From Odontocerum albicorne (lineage: Eukaryota > Arthropoda > Insecta > Trichoptera > Odontoceridae), in NCBI GenBank assembly GCA_949825065.1, contig OX463859.1:23453847-23517846 (forward strand): a stretch of DNA of 64,000 nt, given 5' to 3'. Position numbers and translations under genes: made by a program. Positions 46,928-57,234 of the stretch are shown piece by piece (the first letter of the stretch is position 1; every line of letters starts with the position of its first letter). The notes below the pieces were generated by a model. It saw only the letters and a program-made list of their open reading frames with translations, had not been told where the DNA came from and made no database searches.

Positions 46928-47154
46928 CTATAGTTCAGAAAATGTAGGATGAGTCCTGTGACAGCTCACAAATTTGCCCCAATACAACCTTGTAACGATG
47001 TTCAATAATTTTAATTATTTTAACAACTTTAATATAAGCCTCAATTCTAATAAATAGCAAGTTATTTAGGTAAATACGAGTACATTACATAAGGTTGTAT
47101 TGGGGCAAATTTGTGAGCTGTCACAGGACTCATCCTAGAATTTCCGAACTATAG
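46928..47154. mobile_element. MITE F1, complete copy
   Basis: A 227-bp element, ends CTATAGTTCAGAAAATGTAG and, inward from the right, CTATAGTTCGGAAATTCTAG, continuing as GATGAGTCCTGTGACAGCTC on both sides. This is the reference copy for the elements in the GR introns. Confidence 0.85.
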
Positions 47155-47453
47155 ATATAAATATAAAAGGAGGTTAAACGGTCACAAAAAAATAATCAAA
47201 TGATTATTCACCAGTACAAAATTCATGAACAATAATGTACTAACTAATAAAAGAGAGATATAATCAATCAAAGGAAAAAAGAAAGGACGGAGGAGAGAAA
47301 AGAAAAAATGTTTAGTAATAAATAATATGTGAAAACTAAAAAGCTGAAGGTATGAAAAGAAAAATGAAAATAAATACGTATGTTCAACTTAATATCACAA
47401 TTTTACTTTCACTTTGTATATTTATTTAATTTGAAAATGGTGAATGTCGAGTA

Positions 47454-48275
47454 GTGTATAGATCGTTTAGCCTAAAGAGTAATTTTGCAATAGTGTGAGT
47501 AACACTCTCTATATTACACAACTAGTGTAGTGGTATTGGTTTTAGAATGCCACAAGATTGGGTCGCGCAGAGCGCACGTATAGTATGTAACATATTGTTG
47601 TTAAAATAATCGGTGATTAGAAAAATACTACCATGTCGAAATTAGGAAAGGGAAAGCCGCTTTCGGGCCAAGCAAAGGAAATTGTTTTAAATTTTGGTAA
47701 TGATTGATAATAATTAGGGATCGGTCGATAAGGTGCTACAATTTATTAGTGCGATTTTTGTCTAATGTAATGTATAATTCAAAATGTTTCGAAAGTTTAG
47801 AATGTACTTTGTTAAAGTTTCCTAGAATTTAGTATCACTCCATCCACTATTATTTTAAAACTTTATTATTTAGCATACATTAATATGTTAAATAATCTTA
47901 CATTCATTTTATTTTTATGTGCAATCTACTCGTAATTAAAGCTGACGAACATTTTTACTTCATAATACTTGTGATTATTTTTTATTTTTAATCTTGAAAT
48001 ATTCCATTATTGTTATTTAAAGTTTCCTAGAATCTGCAATGCCTAAACAATTAATATGTTAAATAAACTTGGTTTCATTTTATTTTTATGATTATTACAA
48101 TTTAAGCTGACAGAATTTTCAATTTACAAAACGTGTGTGTTTATTTCAATGCTTGAATATAAAATATTATTTTTATATTTTTTTGCTTTTTCACTTCATT
48201 AAAAAAATAAAGTTACACGTTTTTGTAAACGCACTGTTGCAAAATGACTCTTTAGGCTGAACAATCTATACAGTG
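47454..48275 (+). mobile_element. Non-autonomous Tc1/mariner-like DNA transposon
   Basis: Inverted ends of about 40 bp: left TGTATAGATCGTTTAGCCTA followed by AAGAGTAATTTTGCAA, right (inward) TGTATAGATTGTTCAGCCTA followed by AAGAGTCATTTTGCAA, with TA outside. At 47632 is ATGTCGAAATTAGGAAAGGG reading MSKLGKGKPLSGQAKEIVLN then a stop after FGND. This resembles the first residues of insect IS630/Tc1-type transposases that begin with a GKPLS...EIV helix. The remaining interior is AT-rich non-coding, so an internal deletion derivative is likely. Confidence 0.72.
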
Positions 48276-48384
48276 TAAATGTCTCTCTACCTCTTCCTTT
48301 TTTTCTTCTTTTCCTCTCCCTCTTAGTTTTCCTATCTCTTTTATATACTCGTATAATCACCACACCATTATTATTTATTTTGTT

Positions 48385-48732
48385 TTACAATTGTATCATA
48401 GATAAATATTCACTAACGTACGTTCTATAGAAGACGGCACCTCGAGAAGAAAAAAATATTATATAACATGTACCAAAATAAAAAGTCAAAAACCAAACCA
48501 ACATAATAAGTGGTGAAACAATCGGACCTTTATTCTCATTTTTAAAATAACTGACGAATAAAAATGGCATGAGACGGAATGCCGAAATGTTCTGGGAAAA
48601 ATGGGAAACGTCAAAATTCTCCAAATATATTTTCTGAACTTGGCTGGGTTCTTCACAATTTTTTTTGTTGAGGTACGTCAATATCATTATCCTGCATATT
48701 GAATTTAATATGAATTGCTTACATTCACCCAA
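48385..48732 (-). other. Unassigned 115-codon open frame
   Basis: Hydrophobic stretch PLIMLVWFLTFYFGTCYIIFF near the end and no family motif that I can name. It could be chance in AT-rich DNA or a degraded exon. Listed only because it is longer than background frames in this stretch. Confidence 0.12.
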
Positions 48733-48877
48733 TATACAATATAATACTTAACTACCCAACAAACTGTTTTACTAAAATACGAAGTTCTGGTATTTTTAAT
48801 TCATCGATGATTGAAAATTTATACTTTTAAAGTTACAATCTGCAATTGCCTAATATGTCAATTACCTAATAACATTT

Positions 48878-49074
48878 GGACTCACAATGACAAACTCCAA
48901 GGCCCAGTTGGAAAGACGGTTATCTTCAAACTCGGGGGGTTACAAATTCGATTCCCGTTAGAATATTTTTTTAAAAGGATTTCAGTATGTTTCTTTTCCT
49001 TTATGTCCCTTTCACTTTTATCTGTCACATGTCAATAAATCCTCCAGTTTCTACTGAATACAATGAAAGTGTAA
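48878..49074 (+). mobile_element. tRNA-derived SINE, copy 1 (diverged)
   Basis: A tRNA-like head (CCCAGTTGGAAAGACGG ... GGGTTACAAATTCGATTCCC) is followed by a 3' part CACATGTCAATAAATCCTCC and GTGTAATAC, shared with the copies at 51095, 53150 and 59425. The mariner at 49077 inserted at its end. Confidence 0.55.
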
Positions 49075-49076
49075 TA

Positions 49077-49985
49077 CGAGGGATGTTACTTAAGTTTTGA
49101 GACACACAAGTAAAAACAAATATTTATCATCGAAAATGGCTTTATTGTTTTTCAAAATACTCTCCATGAAGATCAATACACTTTTGCATTCGTTTGAACC
49201 AATTTTCGAAGCACTTTTTCTACTCCGAATGAAGTAACTTCAAAACATGCATTTTAAACGCATTAACCGCTTCTTCAGGCGTCGAAAAACATTGACCTCG
49301 CAATTTATTTTTGATATTCGGGAATAAAAATAAGTCATTGGGTGCCAAATCAGGGCTGTACGGCGGATGATCCATCAATTCGATGTTTTGAGTGCTCAAA
49401 AAGTCACTTGTTTGAGCTGATGTGTGAGAGCTTGCATTGTCGTGGTGGAGAATGATCCGTCTTCGGCGGTTGGTTTTCCTAATTTTTCCGAACACTTCTG
49501 GCAAACAAATGGTGGTGTACCATTCAGAATTGACCGTACGACGTTCCACTAAAGGTACAGTTGCGACATGACCATTTATACCGAAGAAACAAGCTACCAT
49601 TTGCTTCGAAGTGCTTCGAACTTTTGTTGGATTTGGCTCGTCTTGAAAGACCCATACAGTCGACTGCTGTTTAGTTTCTGGCTCATATGCATAGATCCAT
49701 GATTCGTCGCCTGTCACGATCTTATAGACGTTTTTTGAAGTACCGCGATAGATTTTTTTCAACATTTTTTTGGACCAATCGACACAAGCCTTTTTTTGAG
49801 CGATTGTCAAATTATGCGGTATCCAACGCGAACAAATTTTTTGACGGCCAAATGTTCATGCAATATTGAATGTATGCAAGTGGAACTATTGGCCAAACAT
49901 GCCTCAATCTCACGATAAGTCACATGACGATTTTGCAATATCAGTTCACGGACAGCATAACTAAGTGAAGAAGCAGAATGCGCTT
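49077..49985 (-). mobile_element. mariner element, 5' part lost
   Basis: One end is preserved (CGAGGGATGTTACTTAAGTT next to TA at 49075). The other end is missing: at about 49980 the transposase text runs into a LINE. It encodes the pseudogene below. Confidence 0.75.
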
Positions 49986-49998
49986 CTGGAGGGATCAT
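49145..49998 (-). pseudogene. mariner transposase pseudogene (DD34D, nearly complete catalytic domain)
   Basis: The frame 49998-49807 (second helix-turn-helix, HEHLAVKKF) is shifted by one base from 49810-49220, which carries the linker remnant, TGDESWIYAYEPETKQQ (first D), LHHDNASSHTSAQT (second D), YSPDLAPNDLFLFP (third D, 34 residues later). A TGG-to-TAG stop follows LLHSE, after which KKCFENWFKRMQKCIDLHGE still reads in frame to about 49145. The first helix-turn-helix is missing. Only two point lesions affect the preserved part, so it is a moderately recent loss. Confidence 0.9.
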
Positions 49999-50182
49999 GT
50001 GGACCGCATGGATGATATAAGACTGGCAATAATCGCTAAGACTGAAAACCCTAACAGCGGGAGATTACCAGGAAGGCCGCCGAAAAAGTGGAAGGACAGC
50101 TGGACGTCATCATCCCAGGTCAGCCCACCGCCACAAACAGGTCATACGACCTAAACCATGAGGAAGAAGAAGAAGTACAATA
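49980..50182 (+). pseudogene. LINE 3' end with GAA tail
   Basis: The single frame reads FWRDHVDRMDDIRLAIIAKT, then NSGRLPGRPPKKWKDSWTSS, stop, and a GAGGAAGAAGAAGAAG tail. Belongs to the group at 6430-7012 and 37500-37797. It abuts the mariner remnant, and the junction removed the mariner's 5' end. Confidence 0.75.
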
Positions 50183-50589
50183 AAACTAATGAGATTTTTG
50201 TGGCTGCATTTGACTTGCAAGTTTTTTTATATTAGCTTGCATTTTTGAAGTATAGACGCGTAGTAACGCGTTGCGTCTAAATGTAAATCTGATAACCGAG
50301 AACAGTGTTTGTTTTTTCGGTAATTCAGAATTGAAGAAGTTTGCTCACAAATATATGTACTACCAAACATTATTTGCTGAGCAAACCTTTTTAACTCCTT
50401 ATAATTTTTTTAGAAGGCAAACTCCCATAGTAATCCACCAAGTTAGTTTTTTTTCCTTAAAAGCCATTTTAAGTGTGTATGATATCGTGCGTTGCGGCGA
50501 GAATCTTGCGGGTCGCACCAAAACGTTTCACGGGCCGCGGGTAGCCGACCGCTGATATATACTATCGAGCAATATCGCGTTTGGGGTAG

Positions 50590-51065
50590 GTAGATAGGAC
50601 AAATATCTACGTCATTTTATCCACGCACACTACTCTCACCTTGTCCACATCCATACATCACGTCATATACGAGTATGTTCTTCTGATTCTTATACTTCTT
50701 AACTATCCTTCAGTTAAAAAATTTCCAACGCAGATATCTGTCCACCCTTTCTTCTGTCTACATTTTCTTTCCTCTCATTCATTCCAGACAAATACATTTA
50801 TTTCGTAAATATTTCGCGACTCATTCTTTCACTGTCGCCAAACTTTCTCAAGGTTCCTTTCTTGATTTTACCATTACATACATATCTAAAAAACACTAAT
50901 CTTTTATCCTATAATTTCGTTCCTTAATTAAACATTTAAATACTAGATATGCTACAGAAAACACGCAAATTTACCATATTTATTCTACTCTTATCACTCC
51001 TTTACAATGCCCGGGCTTCGCTTCCATACATCAAGGTTGTCACTAGTGCATCACTTTGCACAATC
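50590..51065 (-). pseudogene. RTE-like LINE relic
   Basis: Minus-strand pieces such as TTLMYGSEA (near 51030) and patterns paralleling 61560-61800 indicate the post-RT part of the RTE-like LINE. It is heavily decayed, with no continuous frame. Confidence 0.42.
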
Positions 51066-51094
51066 ACTTTTGAATATATTTGTATTGTATTACA

Positions 51095-51345
51095 CTTGCG
51101 TTATATACAGTACAACATGGTAGGATTATTGCCAATCCAACTATCCAGAAAGATGTTAAAGTAACCTTTTAAGTAAACCAGACTGGAATCCTTTTCAAAA
51201 AATTCTGGGTTCCAGCTGTATTTGAACCCGCAGTCACCGGGTTGGGAGACTGGTTTCTTACCAACTATGCCATAGAGGTCGTCGTTTTGCGATTGGTTAA
51301 TTGACAAAATAATGCTGAGTGCGCCATTGACCTTGTTATCCACAG
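51095..51345 (-). mobile_element. tRNA-derived SINE, copy 2
   Basis: On the minus strand: CTCTATGGCATAGTTGGTAA (A-box side), CTGCGGGTTCAAATACAGCT (B box), then CTTTCTGGATAGTTGGATTG and GCAATAATCCTACCATGTTG in the 3' part. Same family as 53150 and 59425. Confidence 0.68.
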
Positions 51346-51459
51346 CAATACACCTTTCAATATATATGTATCATATATCTATTTTACCGTCTCTGGAAAA
51401 CATGATTTTCAAACAGCGAAATTCTTCAACATTTTCTAATATTTCATTTTTTTTCAACA

Positions 51460-51535
51460 ACCACTACTTTTGACTTAACAACCACTACTTTCGACTTAAT
51501 TAACATTTCAATAACCACTACTTTCAACTTATTAA
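51460..51535. repeat. Short tandem repeat
   Basis: Three copies of AACCACTACTTTYRACTTA-type sequence within about 75 bases, the last separated by an insertion. Confidence 0.6.
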
Positions 51536-52009
51536 CATTCATTCTGAAATATTTTTCTAAGCACATTACATATATTCTTTAAACCAGCATCGCTATTTAT
51601 CATTTTCATTTTATCATACCTTGTCTCATTTTTAATATTTCCTTTCCTATTTTTTTAATTAATTGATCACCCTTTTTAAATTTCTTTTAAGTTTTGATAT
51701 ATTTTTGTTCATTAGTTTCCATGACGTTTTAAAAAAGATTTTCATTTGTTTAATCGCTACTTTTGGCGAATGAGAACAATTTGCAAAGAAATGTCAGGCT
51801 AGAAGAAATTAAGTTTAGTGAGGTTTAGTTTATTTTACGTTACGAGTATTTTACTACGCTGACACCGTTACAAAATGTAATTTTCTTAAGTTTTAGCGTA
51901 TAAAGTATATGTTTTTTTTGTTTTTTGGTATTAAATTTAACAATTTAGTACCATTATACCAAGTTAGGTTATGTTAAGTTACGCTCGTTTCCACACGCGG
52001 TCAAAACAA

Positions 52010-52139
52010 AACTACGCGTCCGATTCGGCTGAAATTTTGACAGTAGCTGTCAACAAGAATGTACTACGCGATAAAAAATTGCTCTTGCGATAGTGGTGCC
52101 ATCGGGCGGTGACGCTAAGTGCTTATCGAACCGCCCTCG
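52010..52139 (-). mobile_element. Solo terminal fragment of a mariner
   Basis: Read on the minus strand it starts CGAGGGCGGTTCGATAAGCA and continues with ACCGCCCGATGGCACCACTA, TCGCGTAGTACATTCTTG and GACAGCTACTGTCAAAATTT. It matches the first 130 bases of the element at 53992 but in the opposite direction, and has TA outside (52140-52141). Confidence 0.75.
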
Positions 52140-52169
52140 TAGGTATGGTTACGTAAGGTTATTATATTG

Positions 52170-52400
52170 TATTTTTCGTTTTCACATTTCAAAGGTAGTC
52201 ACCCGTTTAAAGGTTAATATTGACTAATAAATTCTAATGGACCAAGTTTTTTAAGGTAAGGTAAGGTGAGGTTAGGCTACTTTTTTTATGTTTCAAAGTT
52301 AATCTTCCTTCAGGTATCAATTAAATGTTCCATAAGATTTTTTTTCTTTTCTGGTTTCCTCCATTACCTCCTTCAATATTTCGCACCTAATACCAGTCAC
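52170..52400. repeat. Direct repeat, left copy (partner 52725-52912)
   Basis: Shared text includes GTTTAAAGGTTAATTTTGA-like sequence, GGTGAGGTTAGGCTACTTTTT, CAAAGTTAATCTTCCTTCAG, GTATCAATTAAATG and TTTCTTTTCTGGTTTCCTCC, ending CTTCAATATTTCGCACC. The partner lies about 550 bases away. Part of the right end is LINE sequence (minus strand). Confidence 0.7.
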
Positions 52401-52724
52401 ACGTACAAAGAGCAAGAATAATTGAGTTCTGACAGACTTCAGCGCCACAAGCAGTGAGAGTAAAGTTTGTATTAAGTGTATGATAAATAGGCGTAGCGTA
52501 GGTACTCGTATCTCTCATTGCCGAGTGAGACTGGCAGTAATCGGATAGGGACCGGCAGAGGTGGAGCCGGCGTCAGCGTCGGTTAAACGGAGGGAAAGAT
52601 CACACAGAAAAGTCAATCGATAGCAATATCTTCTTATCCTGTAAAGTCCTCTTCTTTGAAGGTTTGCGATCATCATTGATATCTTGACTTTTAAGGCAGC
52701 AGCTCTGAACAAAAATTATCATCA

Positions 52725-53010
52725 TCAGTTTAAAGGTTAATTTTGAGTAAAAAGTTCCAATTGACTATGTTTAATAAGGTCCATATGCTATGGTGAGGTT
52801 AGGTTACTTTTTTGTGTATCAAAGTTAATCTTTCTTAGGGTATCAATTAAATGTAAAGTTTTTTTTTTCTTTTCTGGTCTCCTCTATTACCTCCTTCAAT
52901 ATTTCGCACCAATGAAACCACTCCCGTAAGTTCTTCAACCAGGAAATGCGACATCTTCCCGTACTTCTATCCTGAATTTTCCCTGCAATATTTAGTTAAA
53001 GGATCTAATA
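52725..53010 (-). mobile_element. Direct repeat, right copy, with LINE 3' end
   Basis: The minus strand at 52880-53010 reads GKIQDRSTGRCRISWLKNLR then EWFHWCEILKE, the carboxy block of the same LINE group as 43855-44150. The remaining part repeats 52170-52400. Confidence 0.6.
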
Positions 53011-53149
53011 TTTTTCTCCTCGCAGTATATATCTAAACTACCCTAATTTCCTCCCTTTGATATACTTTTATATTTTTAATCTTCTATTTCAAGATTTCAT
53101 CATGGATTTGTCAACCCATGAGACTCTCAGTTTCTTCGGTGTCACTTAT

Positions 53150-53375
53150 TTTCAAAACTTTTGTATTATACTTTCGTTGTATACTGTACAGCCAGGCAGG
53201 CTTATTGACATGTGTCAATCTATTCCAACCAACCAGAAAAAATTTAAGGACCTTAAGTCAAAACAAGACTGGTTTTTTTTATATAAAAATCTAGGTTTTA
53301 ACGGGATTTGAACTCACAATATCCAATTCGGGAGACAGATGTCTTACCAACTAGGTCACATAGATCGTCAACTTC
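53150..53375 (-). mobile_element. tRNA-derived SINE, copy 3
   Basis: On the minus strand: CTATGTGACCTAGTTGGTAA (A-box side), TGTGAGTTCAAATCCCGTTA (B box), then TTCTGGTTGGTTGGAATAGA and TGTCAATAAGCCTGCCTGGC. The last part parallels the LINE 3' ends at 55430 and 63000. Confidence 0.7.
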
Positions 53376-53519
53376 TATTTTTTTTTTGAGTAAGTTTCCA
53401 TTATTCAACACCATAAAGAAGTACGAAAAATATGGATCAACGCTAAATTAATTTACCTACTTACGTAGAGATTGAAATCTTTAAAATTATTTTTATTACA
53501 TCTCTTTTTTGAAATAAAA

Positions 53520-53770
53520 TTCAACAGAAGAATACTGAAAGTCTCATGGGTTAACAAAATTTGTGATGATGTTATCTTGAAACAGATGATTAAATACAGA
53601 GAAGTAGTCTTCGACATCAAAAAGAAGAATTTAGAATACTTTGGAGGTATAATGCGAGAAGAAAAATATGAAATCCTTCCACTTATATTGCAGAGAAAAA
53701 ATCAGGTCTGAAAAAGTGCGATAAGAAGACGTTTGTTCTGGTTAATGAACTTACAAGAGTTGTTTAATTG
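53520..53770 (+). pseudogene. LINE carboxy-terminal relic
   Basis: The frame 53472-53711 contains RRILKVSWVNKICDDVILKQ, FDIKKKNLEYFGGIMREEKY and EILPLILQRK. This is the same type of block as the LINE at 43855-44150, followed by frameshifted IRRRLFWLMNLQELFN. Confidence 0.7.
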
Positions 53771-53991
53771 CGGTACTTGTACAATATTTTTGTTCAAAAC
53801 TGTTCCTCAAAGATAAAGATAACATATGTTATTTGGACATTACGGATGAATAGCTGAACTAATCACAGCGTCTTCAAAATGTTTGTCTAAGATTTATTAT
53901 TAACCTAAAAAGTACGATCATATAACTTCATACCAGAATGTGCTGAACTGGTTGAACATGAGAAATAGACGCTAAATTTGCAAAATATATA

Positions 53992-54683
53992 CGAGGGCGG
54001 TCCGATAAGTACTTAGCGTCACCGCCCGATGGCACCACTATCGCAAGAGCAATTTTTTATCGCGTAGTACATTCTCGTTGACAGCTACTGTCAAAATTTT
54101 AGCCGAATCGGACGTGCTCCGAAGAAGGCGAAGACTGTCCTATCGGCCGGAAAAGTGATGCCCACCGTTTTCTGGGATTCAAAAGGTGTGATCTACATCG
54201 ACTTCCTGGAGAAGGGCAAAACGGTCACAGGGCTCTACTATGCCGAATTATTGGGCCGATTCGACGCCGAATTGCAGAAAAAACGGCCCCATTTGGCGAA
54301 GAAAAAAGTGATCTTCCATCATGACAACGCACCGGCTCACACCTCCGCCGTCGCCACGGCCAAATTGGTAGAATTAGGCTACGAACTGCTGCCCCATCCA
54401 CCGTATTCTCCGGATTTGGCCCCGTGCGACTTCTTTTTGTTTCCAAATTTGAAAAAATCACTCGCCGGGCAGAAATTTGAGTCGAATGAGGAGGTTATCG
54501 CCGCCACGGAGGCCTACTTTGCAGACCTCCAGAAAACGTATTTTTCAGACGGGTTAAAGAAGTTGGAGCATCGCTGGGTCAAGTGTATCGAACTCAAAGA
54601 AGATTATATTGAGAAATAAATCGCCACTTTTCCAAAATTTTTGTTATTCTTTTGTAGGCTAAGTACTTATCGGACCACCCTCG
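53992..54683 (+). mobile_element. mariner element, internally deleted
   Basis: A 692-bp element flanked by TA. Ends are CGAGGGCGGTCCGATAAGTA and, inward from the right, CGAGGGTGGTCCGATAAGTA, identical over at least 25 bases but one. The 5' UTR is followed directly by the second half of the transposase; the first half, including the DNA-binding domain and first catalytic aspartate, is deleted at about 54110. Confidence 0.9.
54155..54619 (+). pseudogene. mariner transposase, carboxy half
   Basis: The open frame has 154 codons: MMPTVFWDSKGVIYIDFLEK, then FHHDNAPAHTSAVA (second catalytic D), HPPYSPDLAPCDFFLFPNLK (third D), ending LKEDYIEK. It is uninterrupted but lacks everything upstream, including the first catalytic residue, so it cannot be active alone. 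The good state of the frame suggests that the deletion, not slow decay, killed it. Codon use is richer in G and C than the surrounding DNA. Confidence 0.9.
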
Positions 54684-54699
54684 TATATTGTATAATTTT

Positions 54700-54890
54700 T
54701 TTAACTGTACCGCCGACCCCTCTTATCTCACCGAAAATTTTCAGTCTTTCCGATCATGGACTTGGGCTGCGCTCAAACAGAGATTGTTTATTGGCCTTCC
54801 CAGTTCATTCCTCTTCTTTTTTTATGTCGTCCTTTACTGTCCATGCAGTGGGACTCTGGAACCAGTTTTGTAACAGTTTTGTAACTTAAA
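54700..54890 (+). mobile_element. CR1/Jockey-like LINE carboxy-terminal fragment
   Basis: Text related to 62545-62798: PSYLTENFQSFRSW and VHAVGLWNQF (end at 54870), in shifting frames. It is adjacent to the mariner at 53992-54683 and to another LINE relic. Confidence 0.6.
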
Positions 54891-54894
54891 AAAT

Positions 54895-55115
54895 TCTGAA
54901 AGTTTCATGTATTGACAAAATATCGAAATGATGACATCTTGAAATGGATGAATAAAGATAGAAAAGTATTATCCATAATTAAAAGGAGAAATATACAATA
55001 CTTTGAATATATACTGCGAAGAGAAAAATATGAGATCCATCAACTAATATTGCAGATGAAATTCAGGGGAGAAGAATTGCAAGAAGAAGATGGATTTCCT
55101 AGTTGAAGAACTTCC
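54895..55115 (+). pseudogene. LINE carboxy-terminal relic
   Basis: The frame 54912-55106 reads NDDILKWMNKDRKVLSIIKR, NIQYFEYILRREKYEIHQLI and LQMKFRGEELQEED; then a frameshift. Same group as 53520-53770. Confidence 0.65.
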
Positions 55116-55119
55116 CAGT

Positions 55120-55480
55120 GCACCGCTCTTCTTTTTTTACGTCGTCCTTTACTGTCCATGCACTGAGTCTCTGGAACCAGTTACAAACCAGTGCTAGACT
55201 CGTTCCGTCCTTGGCATGCTTTAAGAAGCAACTGAAATAATTATTTCTAGTCAGTAGTATAACGTGTTTCATTCCTGATTTTTCATTCCACTCCACTATC
55301 CTTTGCCTTTGATTGATGATCGCTCACTTTTACTTTAATTTATTTATGTCCATATATTTGAATAATCTTTTGAATATTTTTTGGCGACCATATGTAATTT
55401 GCTTTTTTTTTTACTTTTGTCTGGTTGGCTGGAAGAGATTGCCGCCTGACAATAAACCAGCCAAATTTATTACCGCCCTC
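55120..55480 (+). mobile_element. CR1/Jockey-like LINE 3' end
   Basis: Starts in ORF text (SFTVHAL, LEPVTNQ-like, ACFKKQLK in broken frames) and continues through 3' UTR to CTGGTTGGCTGGAAGAGATT and GCCTGACAATAAACCAGCC. Nearly the same as 62640-63050. The final part is shared with the SINE family. Confidence 0.66.
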
Positions 55481-55489
55481 TGAAGAGGA

Positions 55490-57200
55490 AATAAACTAAT
55501 TTCAATAATGATACAGAATTTCCAACTAAATCTGATGACTTAACGTAATATGATAACAGCTTCATAACTTCCAACGCCTGATTTGTGATCAGAATAAGCC
55601 CCCACCCTGGTTGCACCACTGATAAATGCCATCCCAACCCTTCCCACAGCTAGGGGTGCTCAGGGCGGGTGCACAGCCCTATAGATTGAAATATTTTTTC
55701 CCCGTGCAATTTCCCGCGCTGTCACGTCAACTGAGAAATATCATCTCTCCTCTTCTCTGCCTGGTTTTTTAAGATATCGCTTCACAAATATATCGAACTA
55801 AGGCCTTTTTAGGAGGCGACGATGAAATTTACTACAAATTATAATTTGATAAATTTTATAGCGTTGTTTTGTAATTTATTTGTTATTTATTAATTTTATA
55901 TCACTTACTTGCATAGATGATTCTTAGAGTATTTCTGGCTACTCTGATCTAGAAGTGATATTTGCTCTCCAGGTTTAAAGCCGATTTATATATATTTACT
56001 GCACTGCGAGTTATTTTCTTCTTCCAAGACATCGGACATTAAATCGACGCCCGAGGAGGAGTCCCTTTGTGCTATTCCTTATTCATCACTAGTGACGTCC
56101 CGCTCATAATAATAAAAAAAATATGTTCTTTTAGTGTACATCGCACGAGATTTCTCGTCCCAGACATAGGAGTATATGTGCACGCCACGCATTGACGAGA
56201 TATCTCGTCAATACTTTGGTACCTAACTACAGCGTCACAACTTTCATAAATATTATTTAAAAAAATATAAATCAGCACACGAACTGGCATCCAACCAAAT
56301 CATATACAAACATTTGAACCTCTTATCGACATATTTCGATGATAGTTACATTTGACAGCTCTACTATAGACGTCACAGTTCAGGAATGTCCTTTTTTAAA
56401 GTTGTAGCCAAAATCCTTAGTTCTTTGTTTATAAAGTTCGCGATATCAGTATTTTTGTATGTTGGTTCTTATTTCAAGTTATTTTTGGTAATTCACCGTA
56501 ATTCTTTTTCCTCGCTGAGAAATTATACTAGTGTTATTTTTTGAGTGCTTTTGTGTATTTTTTTCTTTATTTTATATCTTAATCCGACTATTTTATGTAC
56601 AATAGGGAACAAAAACTAGGTATTCGTACATATTTCTTCTTTGTTTCTTGCTGTGTAGTGAAACAGTTTTGCATATTGGATATTGATCTAGTGTATATAT
56701 GAACGTGTGATAACCTTGAACAAATGTCGAATTTTTAATAAAAACTATTTTAAGTGTTATATTTCACAATCTCTGGTAAGTCAATAATTAGTTCTATGTA
56801 ATGGTAAGAAAAATAATGGAAATTGATCGAGTTTTTTTTTGCAAATTATGTTCAGCCTGACGGGATTCATTATATTTCTTTTTGCGGCAGAGAAAAGTTA
56901 AAAAGAAATCTCAAAATATTGTAACATTGGGTGTGAGATTATTAATTACTGTCAATAATTTGGTGTTTTTGTTCTTTCCTATTATTTTCCTTGTTAAAAA
57001 CCCAACACATATTTAGTAGACAATTTATACAAATATATCTTATTACGACTCAAAGCGCATTTTGAAAACTTTCAAGTTTTCATTTTATTCACTTGTACCT
57101 CATAGTTCTAAAGTTATACACCAAAGGCCCATCCCACAATAAAACTGATTATGAAAGTATACAATAACTTTTACTTTTTAAATACAGGGTAAACCAGAAT
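55490..57200. other. Gene-free stretch with a short palindrome
   Basis: No gene was recognised. A perfect 16-bp palindrome GACGAGATATCTCGTC lies at about 56195-56210, with a related GCACGAGATTTCTCGTC at about 56143-56159; such motifs occur in some piggyBac-type ends, but no TTAA-flanked element was delimited. The minus frame 56072-56290 is not supported as a gene. Confidence 0.3.
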
Positions 57201-57234
57201 TAAGTTCATTTTTGAAAAAATCAAAATGAAACAA

